The notes below the pieces were generated by a model. That model did no database searches and was not told the DNA's origin. It saw only the letters and a program-made list of their open reading frames with translations. A stretch of DNA of 32,593 nucleotides from DAIUFH01 sp036844705 (lineage in GTDB: Bacteria > Bacillota > Clostridia > Tissierellales > Tissierellaceae): positions 1-32,593 of the forward strand of contig DAIUFH010000019.1 of the NCBI GenBank assembly GCA_036844705.1, written 5' to 3'. Position numbers and translations under genes: made by a program. Shown one piece after another: positions 15,036 through 23,745 of this stretch. Numbering within the stretch: position 1 is the stretch's first letter; every line of letters starts with the position of its first letter.

Positions 15036-16267
15036 TCTGCTTCCTCCCTTGTATCGATGTCTTCTGATGCTACTTGTAGAATACCTAGAGCTATGAAGCT
15101 TGACAAAATTGAGGTTCCTCCATATGAGACAAATGGAAGAGTAATCCCTGTTAGTGGCAACACCTTCAAAACTCCACCTAATATGATTATGGACTGAATT
15201 CCAAATAGTATGCTGACACCTAAAGCAAGTATTCTATAAAACTTATGAGTCTGATTCAATGCAATTTTAAATCCTCTATAAACGAGTATCATGAAAAGCA
15301 TTATAACTCCAATCCCGGTAAACAGCCCCATTTCCTCACAAATAGCTGAAAAGATGAAGTCGGTATATGAAAGTGGAATAAATTCTGGATGTCCAAGACC
15401 CAATCCAGTACCAAAAAAACCTCCTGATGCAATTGCAAATAGCGACTGGGTAATTTGATACCCCTTATTATCTATATAGGACCACGGATCTATCCATGTC
15501 AATACTCTAATTTTAACATGATCAAATACTACATACCCAAGTATTCCTCCTGCAGCAAACAAGATAATATTATAAAGTATTAGGATTCTTCGATCCTCAT
15601 AAATGAATTGTATAGCTAGAAAAATAGCATAAAATATCAAAGCAGTTCCAAGGTCTCTTTGCAAAAACAATAAGGCTATAAATGAATATACTATTCCCAT
15701 AATATAATATGGCGCATATTTATATTTACTAAACTTTTCAGGATTGGAATAATATGCTGCAATAATGAATATTAAAAGTATCTTCGTTATCTCGGCGGGC
15801 TGAAAACTATGTCCCCCTATAGTAATCCAATTTATAGCACCATATTTTCTCTTACCTAGTAAAAAAGTTAGAAAGAACAAAAGATATGACAATCCTAAGT
15901 ATAAAGGTATCCAGTTCTTCCAACCACGAATAAATTTTAATACAAAATAAGTTAAATAAAAAATCAAAATACCTAAAGATAGCCACAACAATTGTTTCAT
16001 TCCCAGCTGTGAATCAATCCTATAAACCATTATTACTCCAATTGAAACCAACATTGTGACTATTAAAAATATATAACTATCTCCCTTTGAAATCTTGTTA
16101 AGTATGAAATTAGACAAATAAATAATAATTACTAATCCAATAGCTGTTATATAAGTTGCCCTATCAACTGATCCCCAATCATATAGAAAAACTAAAGACA
16201 AGGATAAAATTTCAAATAGGAACAACAAATTTCTGGGAGATCTATTGCTTATATCATTTTTTAACAT
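15032..16267 (-). CDS. SEDS-family peptidoglycan glycosyltransferase (RodA/FtsW)
   Basis: The 411-residue protein is a polytopic membrane protein with about ten helices and SEDS landmarks. These include GHSFQPAEITKILLI, LQRDLGTALI, and the C-terminal LPLTGITLPFVSYGGTSILSSF. It polymerises lipid II into glycan strands with its class B PBP partner encoded next. Whether it works as RodA (elongation) or FtsW (division) cannot be decided from sequence; the FHA-SEDS-PBP order suggests RodA. Translation is coupled to the pbp gene. Confidence 0.94.
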   Translation of the reverse strand: MLKNDISNRSPRNLLFLFEILSLSLVFLYDWGSVDRATYITAIGLVIIIYLSNFILNKISKGDSYIFLIVTMLVSIGVIMVYRIDSQLGMKQLLWLSLGILIFYLTYFVLKFIRGWKNWIPLYLGLSYLLFFLTFLLGKRKYGAINWITIGGHSFQPAEITKILLIFIIAAYYSNPEKFSKYKYAPYYIMGIVYSFIALLFLQRDLGTALIFYAIFLAIQFIYEDRRILILYNIILFAAGGILGYVVFDHVKIRVLTWIDPWSYIDNKGYQITQSLFAIASGGFFGTGLGLGHPEFIPLSYTDFIFSAICEEMGLFTGIGVIMLFMILVYRGFKIALNQTHKFYRILALGVSILFGIQSIIILGGVLKVLPLTGITLPFVSYGGTSILSSFIALGILQVASEDIDTREEAE

Positions 16268-16276
16268 AACATTCTC

Positions 16277-16708
16277 CTATTCTCTATTAACAAATAAAAA
16301 TTCTATATTCCCTACCTTAATAATATCACCATTAGATAACTTTGCCACATCTTCAATTCTTTCTCCATTCAAAAAAGTACCATTTGCACTATTTAAATCC
16401 TCCAAATAATAATCACCCTCATCCTCAACAATTTGAAAATGTTTCTTGGATACAAAAGGATCTTTTATTAATATATCATTATCAGAATGTCTACCCAATG
16501 TAAGTTCACCATCAATGGGATAATGCTCCTTAATCTTATATGGGAGCTTATCAATTCTATTGATCAGCTTCAAATAAGCATCTCCATCAATTGCTGAAAC
16601 ATCCATACTACGTATATCAAGATAAATTAACCTGATTATGCTAAATATAAACAAATAAATAATTATTATAAATATATACTTGAATACAAGCGAAATAAAA
16701 TTGAACAT
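16277..16708 (-). CDS. Membrane-anchored FHA-domain protein
   Basis: The 143-residue protein has one N-terminal membrane helix (about 8-28), a linker, and a C-terminal FHA domain (about 68-140). The phosphothreonine-binding residues are G72-R73, S87, H90 and the N106-x-x-N109-G110 segment. FHA domains bind phosphothreonine peptides, usually made by Ser/Thr kinases. It is the first gene of the operon with rodA and pbp, as in actinobacterial fhaB-rodA-pbpA. Unlike there, no kinase or phosphatase is encoded in this window. AAGGAGG precedes the ATG. Confidence 0.92.
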   Translation of the reverse strand: MFNFISLVFKYIFIIIIYLFIFSIIRLIYLDIRSMDVSAIDGDAYLKLINRIDKLPYKIKEHYPIDGELTLGRHSDNDILIKDPFVSKKHFQIVEDEGDYYLEDLNSANGTFLNGERIEDVAKLSNGDIIKVGNIEFLFVNRE

Positions 16709-16763
16709 ACTACACCTCCTTAATATTTAATGTTACCATAAATTCTTTACAATTGGAATTATT

Positions 16764-16791
16764 TTGATACTTCTATTTATATTTCTGTCAA
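16764..16791 (-). promoter_or_regulatory. Promoter of the FHA-rodA-pbp-pepF operon
   Basis: On the minus strand: -35 TTGACA (plus 16786-16791), 16-bp spacer, -10 TATCAA (16764-16769). It lies about 55 bp upstream of the FHA start in the divergent gap with the pspC-type gene. Confidence 0.55.
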
Positions 16792-16832
16792 AATCTGTTA
16801 ACATATATATATCAACTAGTGGAGGTGTATAT

Positions 16833-17216
16833 ATGAAGAAATTGAAAAGATCCAGAGAAAATAGATATTTGTTTGGAGTATGTGGAGGAATGGCAGAATA
16901 TTTTAATATTGATGCTACAATTGTAAGAGTAGCCTGGTTTATACTGACCATAATGAATGGAACTTTTGGATTAGCCTATCTAGTGTGTGGATTTGTTATC
17001 CCTGAAGATGATGGTTATATTTATGAAGATAGATTTAATTATACTCAAAATAAAAATACTCCATTGTTTTTTGGGATAGGACTTATACTATTAGGTGTCT
17101 ACCTTCTAATTAAAATAATATATCCTCATTTATTGAGTTTTAGTAAATACTGGCCAATTTTACTTATAATACTGGGCATTTATATACTACTTAGCAATAG
17201 AGATGAAAATTTATAG
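16833..17216 (+). CDS. PspC-domain membrane protein
   Basis: The start is ATG 16833, 6 bp after GGAGGT; an in-frame ATG at 16764 has no site. The 128-residue product has the PspC signature at the N-terminus (KLKRSRENRYLFGVCGGMAEYF) followed by its membrane helix (about 33-56). Two more hydrophobic helices follow (about 71-90 and 101-120), resembling LiaF/DUF5668-type helix pairs. PspC proteins take part in envelope stress sensing. It is the first gene of a rightward operon with recX, the GIY-YIG gene and glpP. Confidence 0.88.
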   Translation: MKKLKRSRENRYLFGVCGGMAEYFNIDATIVRVAWFILTIMNGTFGLAYLVCGFVIPEDDGYIYEDRFNYTQNKNTPLFFGIGLILLGVYLLIKIIYPHLLSFSKYWPILLIILGIYILLSNRDENL

Positions 17217-17232
17217 TTTATGAGGTGGTAAT

Positions 17233-17700
17233 TTGACTAATGTAGAAGAGCAGATTAAGGCTACTGATTATGCATTGAACCTTATTTCCTATAGAAAAAG
17301 ATCTGAAACGGAAATATTGAATGCACTTAATAAAAAAGGATTCGATAATGAGTATATAATCCATACTATTAACTATCTTAAGGAAAATAAATATATAGAT
17401 GATATAGATTTTACTAAAAGTTTTATATCGGATAAACAAAATTTAAATAAATACGGTCCTAACAAAATCAAACATGAGTTATACAAGAAGGGAATCTCAA
17501 AAGAGATAATTGACTTATGTTTAATTCCAGATGAAGAACTTGAATATGATATGGCTATGGAGCTAGCCTGTAAGAAGATGAAAAGTTATAACAATCTAGA
17601 TAGAAATTCTATTTATAGAAGATTAGGTGGTATACTTCAAAGAAAAGGATATTCTTATGATATAATAGTTAAGGTTCTAGACAATATACTCAACGATTAG
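17233..17700 (+). CDS. recX: Regulatory protein RecX
   Basis: The 155-residue protein has three helical RecX repeats: ALNLISYRKRSETEILNALNKKGF, the central KYGPNKIKHELYKKGISKEII, and a C-terminal NSIYRRLGGILQRKGYSYDII. RecX binds RecA filaments and limits recombination and the SOS response. The start is TTG, with GAGGTGG upstream. recA is not in this window. It lies 16 bp after the pspC-type gene and 8 bp before the GIY-YIG gene. Confidence 0.92.
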   Translation: MTNVEEQIKATDYALNLISYRKRSETEILNALNKKGFDNEYIIHTINYLKENKYIDDIDFTKSFISDKQNLNKYGPNKIKHELYKKGISKEIIDLCLIPDEELEYDMAMELACKKMKSYNNLDRNSIYRRLGGILQRKGYSYDIIVKVLDNILND

Positions 17701-17708
17701 GTGATAAT

Positions 17709-17963
17709 ATGTACTTTGTTTATATCGTAAAATGTAGTGACAATACTCTTTACACTGGATATACAGATGAATTGGAAAAAAGAATAAAAGTTCACAATCA
17801 AGGTAAAGGAGCTAAATATACAAGAGGAAGACTACCTGTTACATTATGCTATTTTGAAAAAGTTCAAACAAAATCAGAAGCACTAAAAAGAGAAATATCT
17901 TTAAAAAAGCTTAATAGAAAAGAAAAGCTAAAGCTGATAGAAGGGATGAAGTTGAATGTATAG
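17709..17963 (+). CDS. GIY-YIG domain protein (UPF0213/YhbQ-like)
   Basis: The 84-residue single-domain protein begins YFVYIVKCSDNTLYTGYT, the GIY-YIG core in its VYI-YTG form. It continues with ELEKRIKVHNQGKGAKYTRGRLPV and a C-terminal EALKREISLKKLNRKEKLKLI helix. These match the small UPF0213/YhbQ family. The fold is nuclease-like, but the substrate of this family is poorly defined. It overlaps the glpP gene by 8 bp, so translation is probably coupled. Confidence 0.92.
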   Translation: MYFVYIVKCSDNTLYTGYTDELEKRIKVHNQGKGAKYTRGRLPVTLCYFEKVQTKSEALKREISLKKLNRKEKLKLIEGMKLNV

Positions 17964-18525
17964 TTTTTTTGAATCCTTGAATTCATATCCTATTATAGCG
18001 TGCATAAACAATTTAGATAAACTAGATATGGCCTTAAACTCACATTGTGAAAATATTTATATCATGACGGGAAATATTTTTAACCTAAAAGAAATTTCGC
18101 AAAAGGTTAAAGCTAAAAATAAAGGTCTGTTTATATCAGTTGAATCAATCGATGGCTTTTCAAAGGATACATGGGGGTTGGAATATATCGTTAAGAATAT
18201 CGAGCTGAACGGTATAATTACAAGAAAACACAATCTAGTGAAGCAATGTAAGGATATGGGTGTGTTCACCATAGAAAAGTTATTTATTCATGATTCAACT
18301 GAACTCATGGACAATATTTCTTCCTTAAAAGCCCTTCGACCACATGCTATAGATATATCACCCGGAGTTGTAACTAAAGTCATAACAAAAATAAGTCAGG
18401 AGCTTAGACTTCCCGTTATTGCCAGTGGGTTAATAGAAAATAAAAAAGATGTGGAACTAGCTTTAAATGCAGGTGCTATTGGTATATCATCCTCGAACCC
18501 TACTACATGGAAACTCCATATATAA
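17956..18525 (+). CDS. glpP: GlpP-family glycerol-3-phosphate-responsive antiterminator
   Basis: The 189-residue TIM-barrel-like protein matches GlpP. It opens FFESLNSYPIIACINNLDKLDMAL, keeps GLFISVESIDGFSKDTWGLEYI and LRPHAIDISPGVVTKVI, and ends PVIASGLIENKKDVELALNAGAIGISSSNP. With glycerol-3-phosphate bound, GlpP prevents early termination of glpF/K/D transcripts. No glycerol genes are present here, so it must act elsewhere or have a different role. The ATG overlaps the previous gene by 8 bp. No separate Shine-Dalgarno site is obvious, consistent with coupling. Confidence 0.92.
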   Translation: MYSFFESLNSYPIIACINNLDKLDMALNSHCENIYIMTGNIFNLKEISQKVKAKNKGLFISVESIDGFSKDTWGLEYIVKNIELNGIITRKHNLVKQCKDMGVFTIEKLFIHDSTELMDNISSLKALRPHAIDISPGVVTKVITKISQELRLPVIASGLIENKKDVELALNAGAIGISSSNPTTWKLHI

Positions 18526-18526
18526 T

Positions 18527-18566
18527 AAAGAATAAGCAAAGTGGTTAACCGCTTTGCTTATTCTTT
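18527..18566. terminator. Strong bidirectional terminator
   Basis: AAAGAATAAGCAAAG (18527-18541) pairs perfectly with CTTTGCTTATTCTTT (18552-18566) around a 10-nt loop. It ends the rightward pspC-glpP operon and also lies at the end of the leftward gene 18558-18893. Confidence 0.88.
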
Positions 18567-18893
18567 ATCTACATTGCTTCTTATAGTTTTTTTCCTTTTA
18601 TGCCTTGGCTTATTATAAATTCCTATTATTAGTGCAAATAGCAATCCTATGAATCCTCCAACAACACATATTATAAATAACAAAATACTGCTTATACTTT
18701 GACTTGAAGTCAAAGTATTGCTCACTTGAAAAAGACTAAATAACCCAAAACCTACAAAAAATATTCCAGGTAGATATTTTGCAAATCTATACCTTCTAAA
18801 TATAATATTAGTAATAAAGGTAATTGCTATTGATGCAAATGATACATAGATTAGGGTTTTTGTATTATCCATATATTTGATTAATTCTCTCAT
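18558..18893 (-). CDS. Small membrane protein of unknown function (111 aa)
   Basis: I do not recognise the family. The product has three membrane helices (about 13-32, 40-57 and 68-92). The short R33-R36 linker and a basic tail (KPRHKRKKTIR) suggest a cytoplasmic C-terminus. AGAGAGG lies 10 bp before the ATG. It begins 32 bp after the lipoprotein gene stop and is probably the last member of the deacetylase/two-component operon. It may serve the same envelope function. Confidence 0.72.
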   Translation of the reverse strand: MRELIKYMDNTKTLIYVSFASIAITFITNIIFRRYRFAKYLPGIFFVGFGLFSLFQVSNTLTSSQSISSILLFIICVVGGFIGLLFALIIGIYNKPRHKRKKTIRSNVDKE

Positions 18894-18925
18894 AATAACT
18901 ATACCTCTCTTATAGGTTTTTTATC

Positions 18926-20461
18926 TTAGTGTTCTAGTTCCGTTCCTCCATTATCAACTACAACATCCTGCCATATATTGACATATCTGCCTACTGCCCA
19001 TTCGGACATAATAATCGTTGAATCGTATGGAAGTTTTATTTTTGCTACTGGTGCATTTATTATATCACCATCCTCAATATAATAGATGACTATATGAGAA
19101 GGTGTTACTACAACTACAAATTCCTCATTAGGTGAGGAAAATACGTCAACAACATCAGGAATTATCAGCCTAATAGCATCCCATGGTATTGCCTGTTCAT
19201 CAAAGCTAACCATCTCCTTTGGTGGTATGGCCTTAATATTGAAATCCTTATAAAGTTCTTCATCATTTTGCTTATAATTTACTCTTCCTCTTAATGTCCA
19301 ATATCCATTTCTTCTACTCAATCCAACATTTTCTTCGTTTAAAGTTATTTCAGGATCTAACGTTATTGCACTTCTAGCACCCTCCTGAAATAGTTCCTTA
19401 CCATTTTCTCCAATAATATCTGTTAGCTTTATTGGCCTCTTATCGTCAAGATTGTCTATTGCATATACCTGAAGTGTTTTTCTCGAATTTCTGTCTAGGT
19501 CAATGTTTTCTACAGATATATAATCATTTCCTACAAAGAGTATATTTTTTAGAATTGAAGGAACTTGAGGCCTTTCACTTATATCATATGAATGTTGATT
19601 TTTTATATTGTTGGCACTCAAAATATCAAATTCCTCATCAATTGTTGCACTATCTTTAAGTCTAAATTGGGGCAATGCAACTAGATTATCTCTAACTGAG
19701 TTTTCTTCTACGATTCTTCTGTTTTCGATTATCCAGAACCCATTTTTTCTAGGCATTAGCAGTTTATCTAAATCGTATACTCCAGCTATGGTTCTATTTT
19801 GGCTATTGATCCATATAGTCTTGTACTCCCACGTTGGAACCTGATTTTCCTCATCAAAAGAAGGAGTCTTCAATCCTAAAAGTATACCTGTCTGAAGATT
19901 TTCTTCTTCCACTGCCCCAAAGGATCTTAGCATATTTTTTTCTACACTTATATATCTCTGTATCTCTTCTATACTTACCTCTTTTACAGATCTTGTCATT
20001 TTATAAAATACTTCATCTATATTAACCAACATTGTATCGTCATCTATCTTTATGAATTCATAAAAATATGAATTGTCATTTAAAATAGTTATTACTTCAA
20101 TTTTTTCATCATCAAAGCCTAATACTTTAGGACTGGCTTTATATTTATATAATAGATAATCTGAAGCATCTACATATTTTATTTTATAAGAAGGCTTAGT
20201 CGTATAATTGTCTCCGATTACTACAGCATCTTTGTGAAACAATCCTTCTTTCCCAATATATTGGTCCAATTCCAAATCAACAGATTTTAATACTGAACTG
20301 TTGACAACCTCTTCTATAACCCATTTCCCTAAAATAGGAGGAGCATTGTTTTCCGGAGCTGAAATTCTCTCTGCCACATCGCCTTCAACAATATTACATG
20401 AAGTCAAAAGTGCGGTCAAAAGTAATATACATATAATTATAATTAAATTTAATTTTTTCAT
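18926..20461 (-). CDS. Large lipoprotein coupled to a two-component system
   Basis: The 511-residue product has a lipoprotein signal peptide with lipobox LLTSC and lipidated C22. It is therefore exported and anchored on the outer face of the membrane. The mature part is mostly beta-strand-like and acidic, with no enzyme motif I recognise. The C-terminal part (about 440-510, VFSSPNEEFVVVVTPSHIVIYYI) resembles repeat units of beta-propeller or YARHG-like surface proteins only loosely. Its start overlaps the histidine kinase stop by 4 bp, so their expression is tightly coupled. A role in signal input or output of the kinase is inferred. Confidence 0.85.
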   Translation of the reverse strand: MKKLNLIIIICILLLTALLTSCNIVEGDVAERISAPENNAPPILGKWVIEEVVNSSVLKSVDLELDQYIGKEGLFHKDAVVIGDNYTTKPSYKIKYVDASDYLLYKYKASPKVLGFDDEKIEVITILNDNSYFYEFIKIDDDTMLVNIDEVFYKMTRSVKEVSIEEIQRYISVEKNMLRSFGAVEEENLQTGILLGLKTPSFDEENQVPTWEYKTIWINSQNRTIAGVYDLDKLLMPRKNGFWIIENRRIVEENSVRDNLVALPQFRLKDSATIDEEFDILSANNIKNQHSYDISERPQVPSILKNILFVGNDYISVENIDLDRNSRKTLQVYAIDNLDDKRPIKLTDIIGENGKELFQEGARSAITLDPEITLNEENVGLSRRNGYWTLRGRVNYKQNDEELYKDFNIKAIPPKEMVSFDEQAIPWDAIRLIIPDVVDVFSSPNEEFVVVVTPSHIVIYYIEDGDIINAPVAKIKLPYDSTIIMSEWAVGRYVNIWQDVVVDNGGTELEH

Positions 20462-21858
20462 AGCGATCCATCCTCCAAAGGAAGTTTTATTATAACTTTA
20501 GTACCCTTTCCCTCTTCTGAATTTATATTTAGTGAGCCGTTGTGCAGTTTAACAATTTCATCACTGATAGATAGTCCAATCCCACTATGCGATTTACTGT
20601 TCTTGCCCTTATAGAATTTTTCAGTAACATTCGGTAAATCCTCCTTGGATATACCAGTTCCATTATCAATTATTTCTATAACTAAATTCGAATCATGTAT
20701 ATTGGCATTAAGAATTACATCTCCACCTTTATCAGTAAATTTAAATGCATTATCCAATATATTGATTAGCACCTGCTTAATCCTATTTTCATCACCTATC
20801 ATCAAAGGCATATTTTCATCTATTTGTACTTTAAAGTTTATTCCATTGTCCTTAGCTCTAGGAATTAATTGCATTGTGATTCTTTTAATAGAATTTTCAA
20901 TATTAAATTCTTCCTTTTCTAGGGTAATTCTTCCCGAAGTAAATCTGGAAAAATCCAATAATTCCTCAACCATCTGCGTCAGTCTATCACTTTCTTCTTC
21001 AATGATTTTTAGTCCATCTTCAAGTAGTTCCTTATCAGGTATCTCATCTGAGTTTAAAGTTATAGCCCATCCCTTAATAGAAGTAAGAGGAGTACGGAGT
21101 TCATGAGAGACTGAGGAAATAAAATCATTTTTAAGTTGTTCCTTGCGCAATATTTCATCAGCCATATAATTCATCGTTTGGGATAGTCGACCTATTTCAT
21201 CATTAAGTTCAACCCTACTTCTAGCTTTAAACTGACCACTAGCCAACTTTTCAGCTACCTCTGTAACCTCTTTCAAAGGTTTTACTATGGTATTAGCTAA
21301 AAATATACTTATAAGTCCTGTTATTAATACAACCATAATTCCCATAGCTATTAAAAATTTATTGATTTCACCAATTACATCATTCGTATATTTTAGAGAA
21401 GATATAAATCTAATAATCCCTATTGGTGACCCTTGAAACTGTAAAGGCATTGAAACGGCCATAACTGGTTCTACATCATAAGTCAAATAACCTGTCCAAA
21501 CTCCTTTTCCATTTTTTATGGCATCCTGTATATCTGGTTTTTTTACATCTTCATTTCTACCAACGCCAAGAGAGTCCATCAGTAAATCACCATCTAATGA
21601 AAATATCTGCACCTGCGCATCAGTATACTGCCAGAATATATCAATATCATCAATTAATATTTCCTCCAAGGAGCTAGCGTTGAAATATCTGGCATAAAAA
21701 TTTGTAGAGAATTCTATTTGATTAGTTAGAATATCCTCTACATTTTGATAATAATAGCTTTTAATACCATTAATCACTACAATTTCTAATATAGATACAG
21801 TAAATATTATAATTAACATGAAATTTAAAACCAATCTAGTTTTGATGCTTTTTTTCAT
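20458..21858 (-). CDS. Sensor histidine kinase with HAMP domain
   Basis: The 466-residue kinase has TM1 (about 10-31), an extracytoplasmic domain of about 130 residues (33-164) with a Cache/PAS-like look (AQVQIFSLDGDLLMDS, PVMAVSMPLQFQGSPIGIIR), and TM2 (about 167-189). HAMP (190-242), HisKA with H252 (SSVSHELRTPLTSIKG) and HATPase follow. The ATPase has N370 (ILDNA) and DNGTGI at 398-403. The domain order matches WalK/PhoR/ResE-type kinases. Its partner regulator is encoded 9 bp upstream and the lipoprotein overlaps downstream. The signal is probably envelope-related. Confidence 0.95.
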   Translation of the reverse strand: MKKSIKTRLVLNFMLIIIFTVSILEIVVINGIKSYYYQNVEDILTNQIEFSTNFYARYFNASSLEEILIDDIDIFWQYTDAQVQIFSLDGDLLMDSLGVGRNEDVKKPDIQDAIKNGKGVWTGYLTYDVEPVMAVSMPLQFQGSPIGIIRFISSLKYTNDVIGEINKFLIAMGIMVVLITGLISIFLANTIVKPLKEVTEVAEKLASGQFKARSRVELNDEIGRLSQTMNYMADEILRKEQLKNDFISSVSHELRTPLTSIKGWAITLNSDEIPDKELLEDGLKIIEEESDRLTQMVEELLDFSRFTSGRITLEKEEFNIENSIKRITMQLIPRAKDNGINFKVQIDENMPLMIGDENRIKQVLINILDNAFKFTDKGGDVILNANIHDSNLVIEIIDNGTGISKEDLPNVTEKFYKGKNSKSHSGIGLSISDEIVKLHNGSLNINSEEGKGTKVIIKLPLEDGSL

Positions 21859-21867
21859 ATTGATCCC

Positions 21868-22560
21868 CTAATCTTTATTCCGCCACCTATAGCCTACTCC
21901 CCAGACGGTTTCTATATAATTTGGATTACTTGAATCCTTTTCTATTTTAGATCTTAGTCGACGAATATTAACATCTACAATCTTTGAATCCCCTACAAAA
22001 TCATATCCCCACACAAGATTTAAAATTTCATCTCTTTTAAAAGCTTTCCCAGGATTCTCCATAAATAACTTTGCAATAGAAAATTCTGTTGGTGTAAGAT
22101 CTAATTCTTCATCATCCTTATAGAACTTTCTTGAATAAACATCAATTTTAAACCTTTCGGATACTATCATAGATTGATCGGATGATTCATTTCTATCCAT
22201 TCTTCTTGCCAAGGATTTGACCCTAAGTACCAACTCCATTGGATTGAAAGGTTTTGTCATATAATCATCAGTACCATATTCCAGACCCATAATCTTATCT
22301 ATATCCTGACTCTTTGCCGTAAGCATAATCACACCAAGATGAGGAAATTCATTTCTCAGGATTTTGCAAACCTCATATCCATCTATTCCAGGTAACATTA
22401 TATCCAAAACCACGATATCAATTGTTTCCTTTCTAGCTATATCAATTCCAGCTTCTCCCGAAGCCGCCTCCTTAACATCAAAGCCTGCCCTGTCTAGATT
22501 GATTTTTATAAATTTTCTTATTGAATCTTCATCCTCTATTACTAAAATAGAATTTCCCAT
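21868..22560 (-). CDS. OmpR/PhoB-family response regulator
   Basis: The start is ATG 22560 (MGNSILVIEDED). GGAG lies 8 bp upstream, and the GTG three codons earlier is inside that site. The 230-residue protein has a receiver domain with phosphoacceptor D53 (VVLDIMLPG). It also has a winged-helix DNA-binding domain (about 130-228, LDLTPTEFSIAKLFMENPGKAF and VDVNIRRLRSKIE). It would be phosphorylated by the kinase encoded next. It lies 20 bp after the deacetylase gene in the same operon, and the 11-bp direct repeats at 23576-23597 are a plausible binding site. Confidence 0.95.
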   Translation of the reverse strand: MGNSILVIEDEDSIRKFIKINLDRAGFDVKEAASGEAGIDIARKETIDIVVLDIMLPGIDGYEVCKILRNEFPHLGVIMLTAKSQDIDKIMGLEYGTDDYMTKPFNPMELVLRVKSLARRMDRNESSDQSMIVSERFKIDVYSRKFYKDDEELDLTPTEFSIAKLFMENPGKAFKRDEILNLVWGYDFVGDSKIVDVNIRRLRSKIEKDSSNPNYIETVWGVGYRWRNKD

Positions 22561-22580
22561 TTTATTCACTCCAATCCAGT

Positions 22581-23510
22581 TTACTCATAATAATTATCCA
22601 ATACATCAAATACATAGCCATTTTCGAGTAAATATTCAATGATTTCAGGTAAAGCTTCCACCGTGGTAGATTTAGCATCTGTATCATGCATTAAAATTAT
22701 AAGTTTCTTTTTATTCTTTGCAGTTTCCTTGAATCTATTAACTAACCTTTGCTTACTAAATTTTACACCTTCTGCATCACCATTTAATGAATTCCAATCA
22801 AAGTAGTGAAGTCCCTCCTTTTGAACACGTTTTATAAAGTTGTCCTTTCCGAAGGATCCACCAGGAAACCTTATTATATTTGTACTAAACTCATCACCTA
22901 ATATATCTTTTAATACTACATTTGTCTTGTTTATATCATCCATAAAGTTTGTCACATTTCTATATATATAACCATAATTATGCGAGTATGAGTGATTACC
23001 AATTGTATGTCCTTTTTCATGAACCATCCTAAGAATTTCAGGGTGCTTTTCAGCCATATAACCTATTACAAAGAAGGTAGCTTTAATATCATATTCTTCT
23101 AGAATATCAAGAATTTTAGGGGTAGAAACAAGTGAAGGTCCATCATCAAAGGTTAGGTATGCAATTTTTCCATTTGCCTTTGCATCTTCAATTCTTTGAT
23201 TTTCCATATCTTGCTCTAATTTTTCATTAGCTGATATTTCAGCTTTTATTTCATCTCTTTTTGCCTCTAACTGTAATTCTGCTTTTTCCACATTTATTAG
23301 ATTAATTTTATCTTTAAGTGCTAAATTAACAGGATTATGTTCATTCATCATGCTTAATGTATCACCAACATTAACAGCCTCTACTATTTGTTTTCCAAAA
23401 TATTTGTTTTTAATTGATAATCCACCAATTATTGCTGAACAAATCAGTAAACAAATGGCAGTATATATAAATCCTTTTTTAACTTTTTTGATTCTTCTTT
23501 TATTTCGCAT
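22581..23510 (-). CDS. Membrane-anchored polysaccharide (peptidoglycan) deacetylase
   Basis: The 309-residue protein has an N-terminal membrane helix (about 13-33), a coiled coil (about 68-110) and a NodB/CE4 deacetylase domain. The catalytic motifs are intact: TFDDGP (120-125, D122-D123), HSYSH (173-177), RFPGGS (214-219), DWN (238-240) and LMHD with H275. The enzyme removes N-acetyl groups from peptidoglycan or a similar glycan outside the membrane, which usually confers lysozyme resistance. As the first gene of the operon with the two-component system and lipoprotein, it is a likely effector of that system. Confidence 0.93.
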   Translation of the reverse strand: MRNKRRIKKVKKGFIYTAICLLICSAIIGGLSIKNKYFGKQIVEAVNVGDTLSMMNEHNPVNLALKDKINLINVEKAELQLEAKRDEIKAEISANEKLEQDMENQRIEDAKANGKIAYLTFDDGPSLVSTPKILDILEEYDIKATFFVIGYMAEKHPEILRMVHEKGHTIGNHSYSHNYGYIYRNVTNFMDDINKTNVVLKDILGDEFSTNIIRFPGGSFGKDNFIKRVQKEGLHYFDWNSLNGDAEGVKFSKQRLVNRFKETAKNKKKLIILMHDTDAKSTTVEALPEIIEYLLENGYVFDVLDNYYE

Positions 23511-23542
23511 AGCGAGACCCCCAGTTGCATTTCCATAATATA

Positions 23543-23571
23543 ATCATATTATACATTTTACAACATTTCAA
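23543..23571 (-). promoter_or_regulatory. Promoter of the deacetylase/two-component operon
   Basis: On the minus strand: -35 TTGAAA (plus 23566-23571), 17-bp spacer, -10 TATGAT (23543-23548), each matching five of six consensus bases. It lies 33 bp upstream of the deacetylase ATG. Confidence 0.75.
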
Positions 23572-23575
23572 TCGA

Positions 23576-23597
23576 TAATTAGTTACGGAATAGTAAC
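23576..23597 (-). promoter_or_regulatory. Two 11-bp direct repeats upstream of the -35 box
   Basis: GTTACTATTCC (23587-23597) and GTAACTAATTA (23576-23586) abut head to tail on the minus strand, matching at 7 of 11 positions. They end 4 bp before the -35. Tandem 11-bp repeats are the usual layout of OmpR/PhoB-type binding sites. Binding by the operon's own regulator is inferred. Confidence 0.5.
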
Positions 23598-23745
23598 AGT
23601 AAATATATTTATCATTTTATTTATTAGTTAGGCCATTTTAAGCATTTTAATAAAATTATCACTATAAATAGATATGAACAACTGCATAAATTTTGTCGTT
23701 TTTTGCCATCAATTTACTGCAGGTTACGTAAATTTAATTATACCC

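Noticed and set aside
20645..21106. 153-codon plus-strand open reading frame inside the histidine kinase gene
   Set aside because: It is antisense to an intact kinase with all catalytic motifs; the predicted product is a low-complexity serine/leucine/isoleucine sequence.
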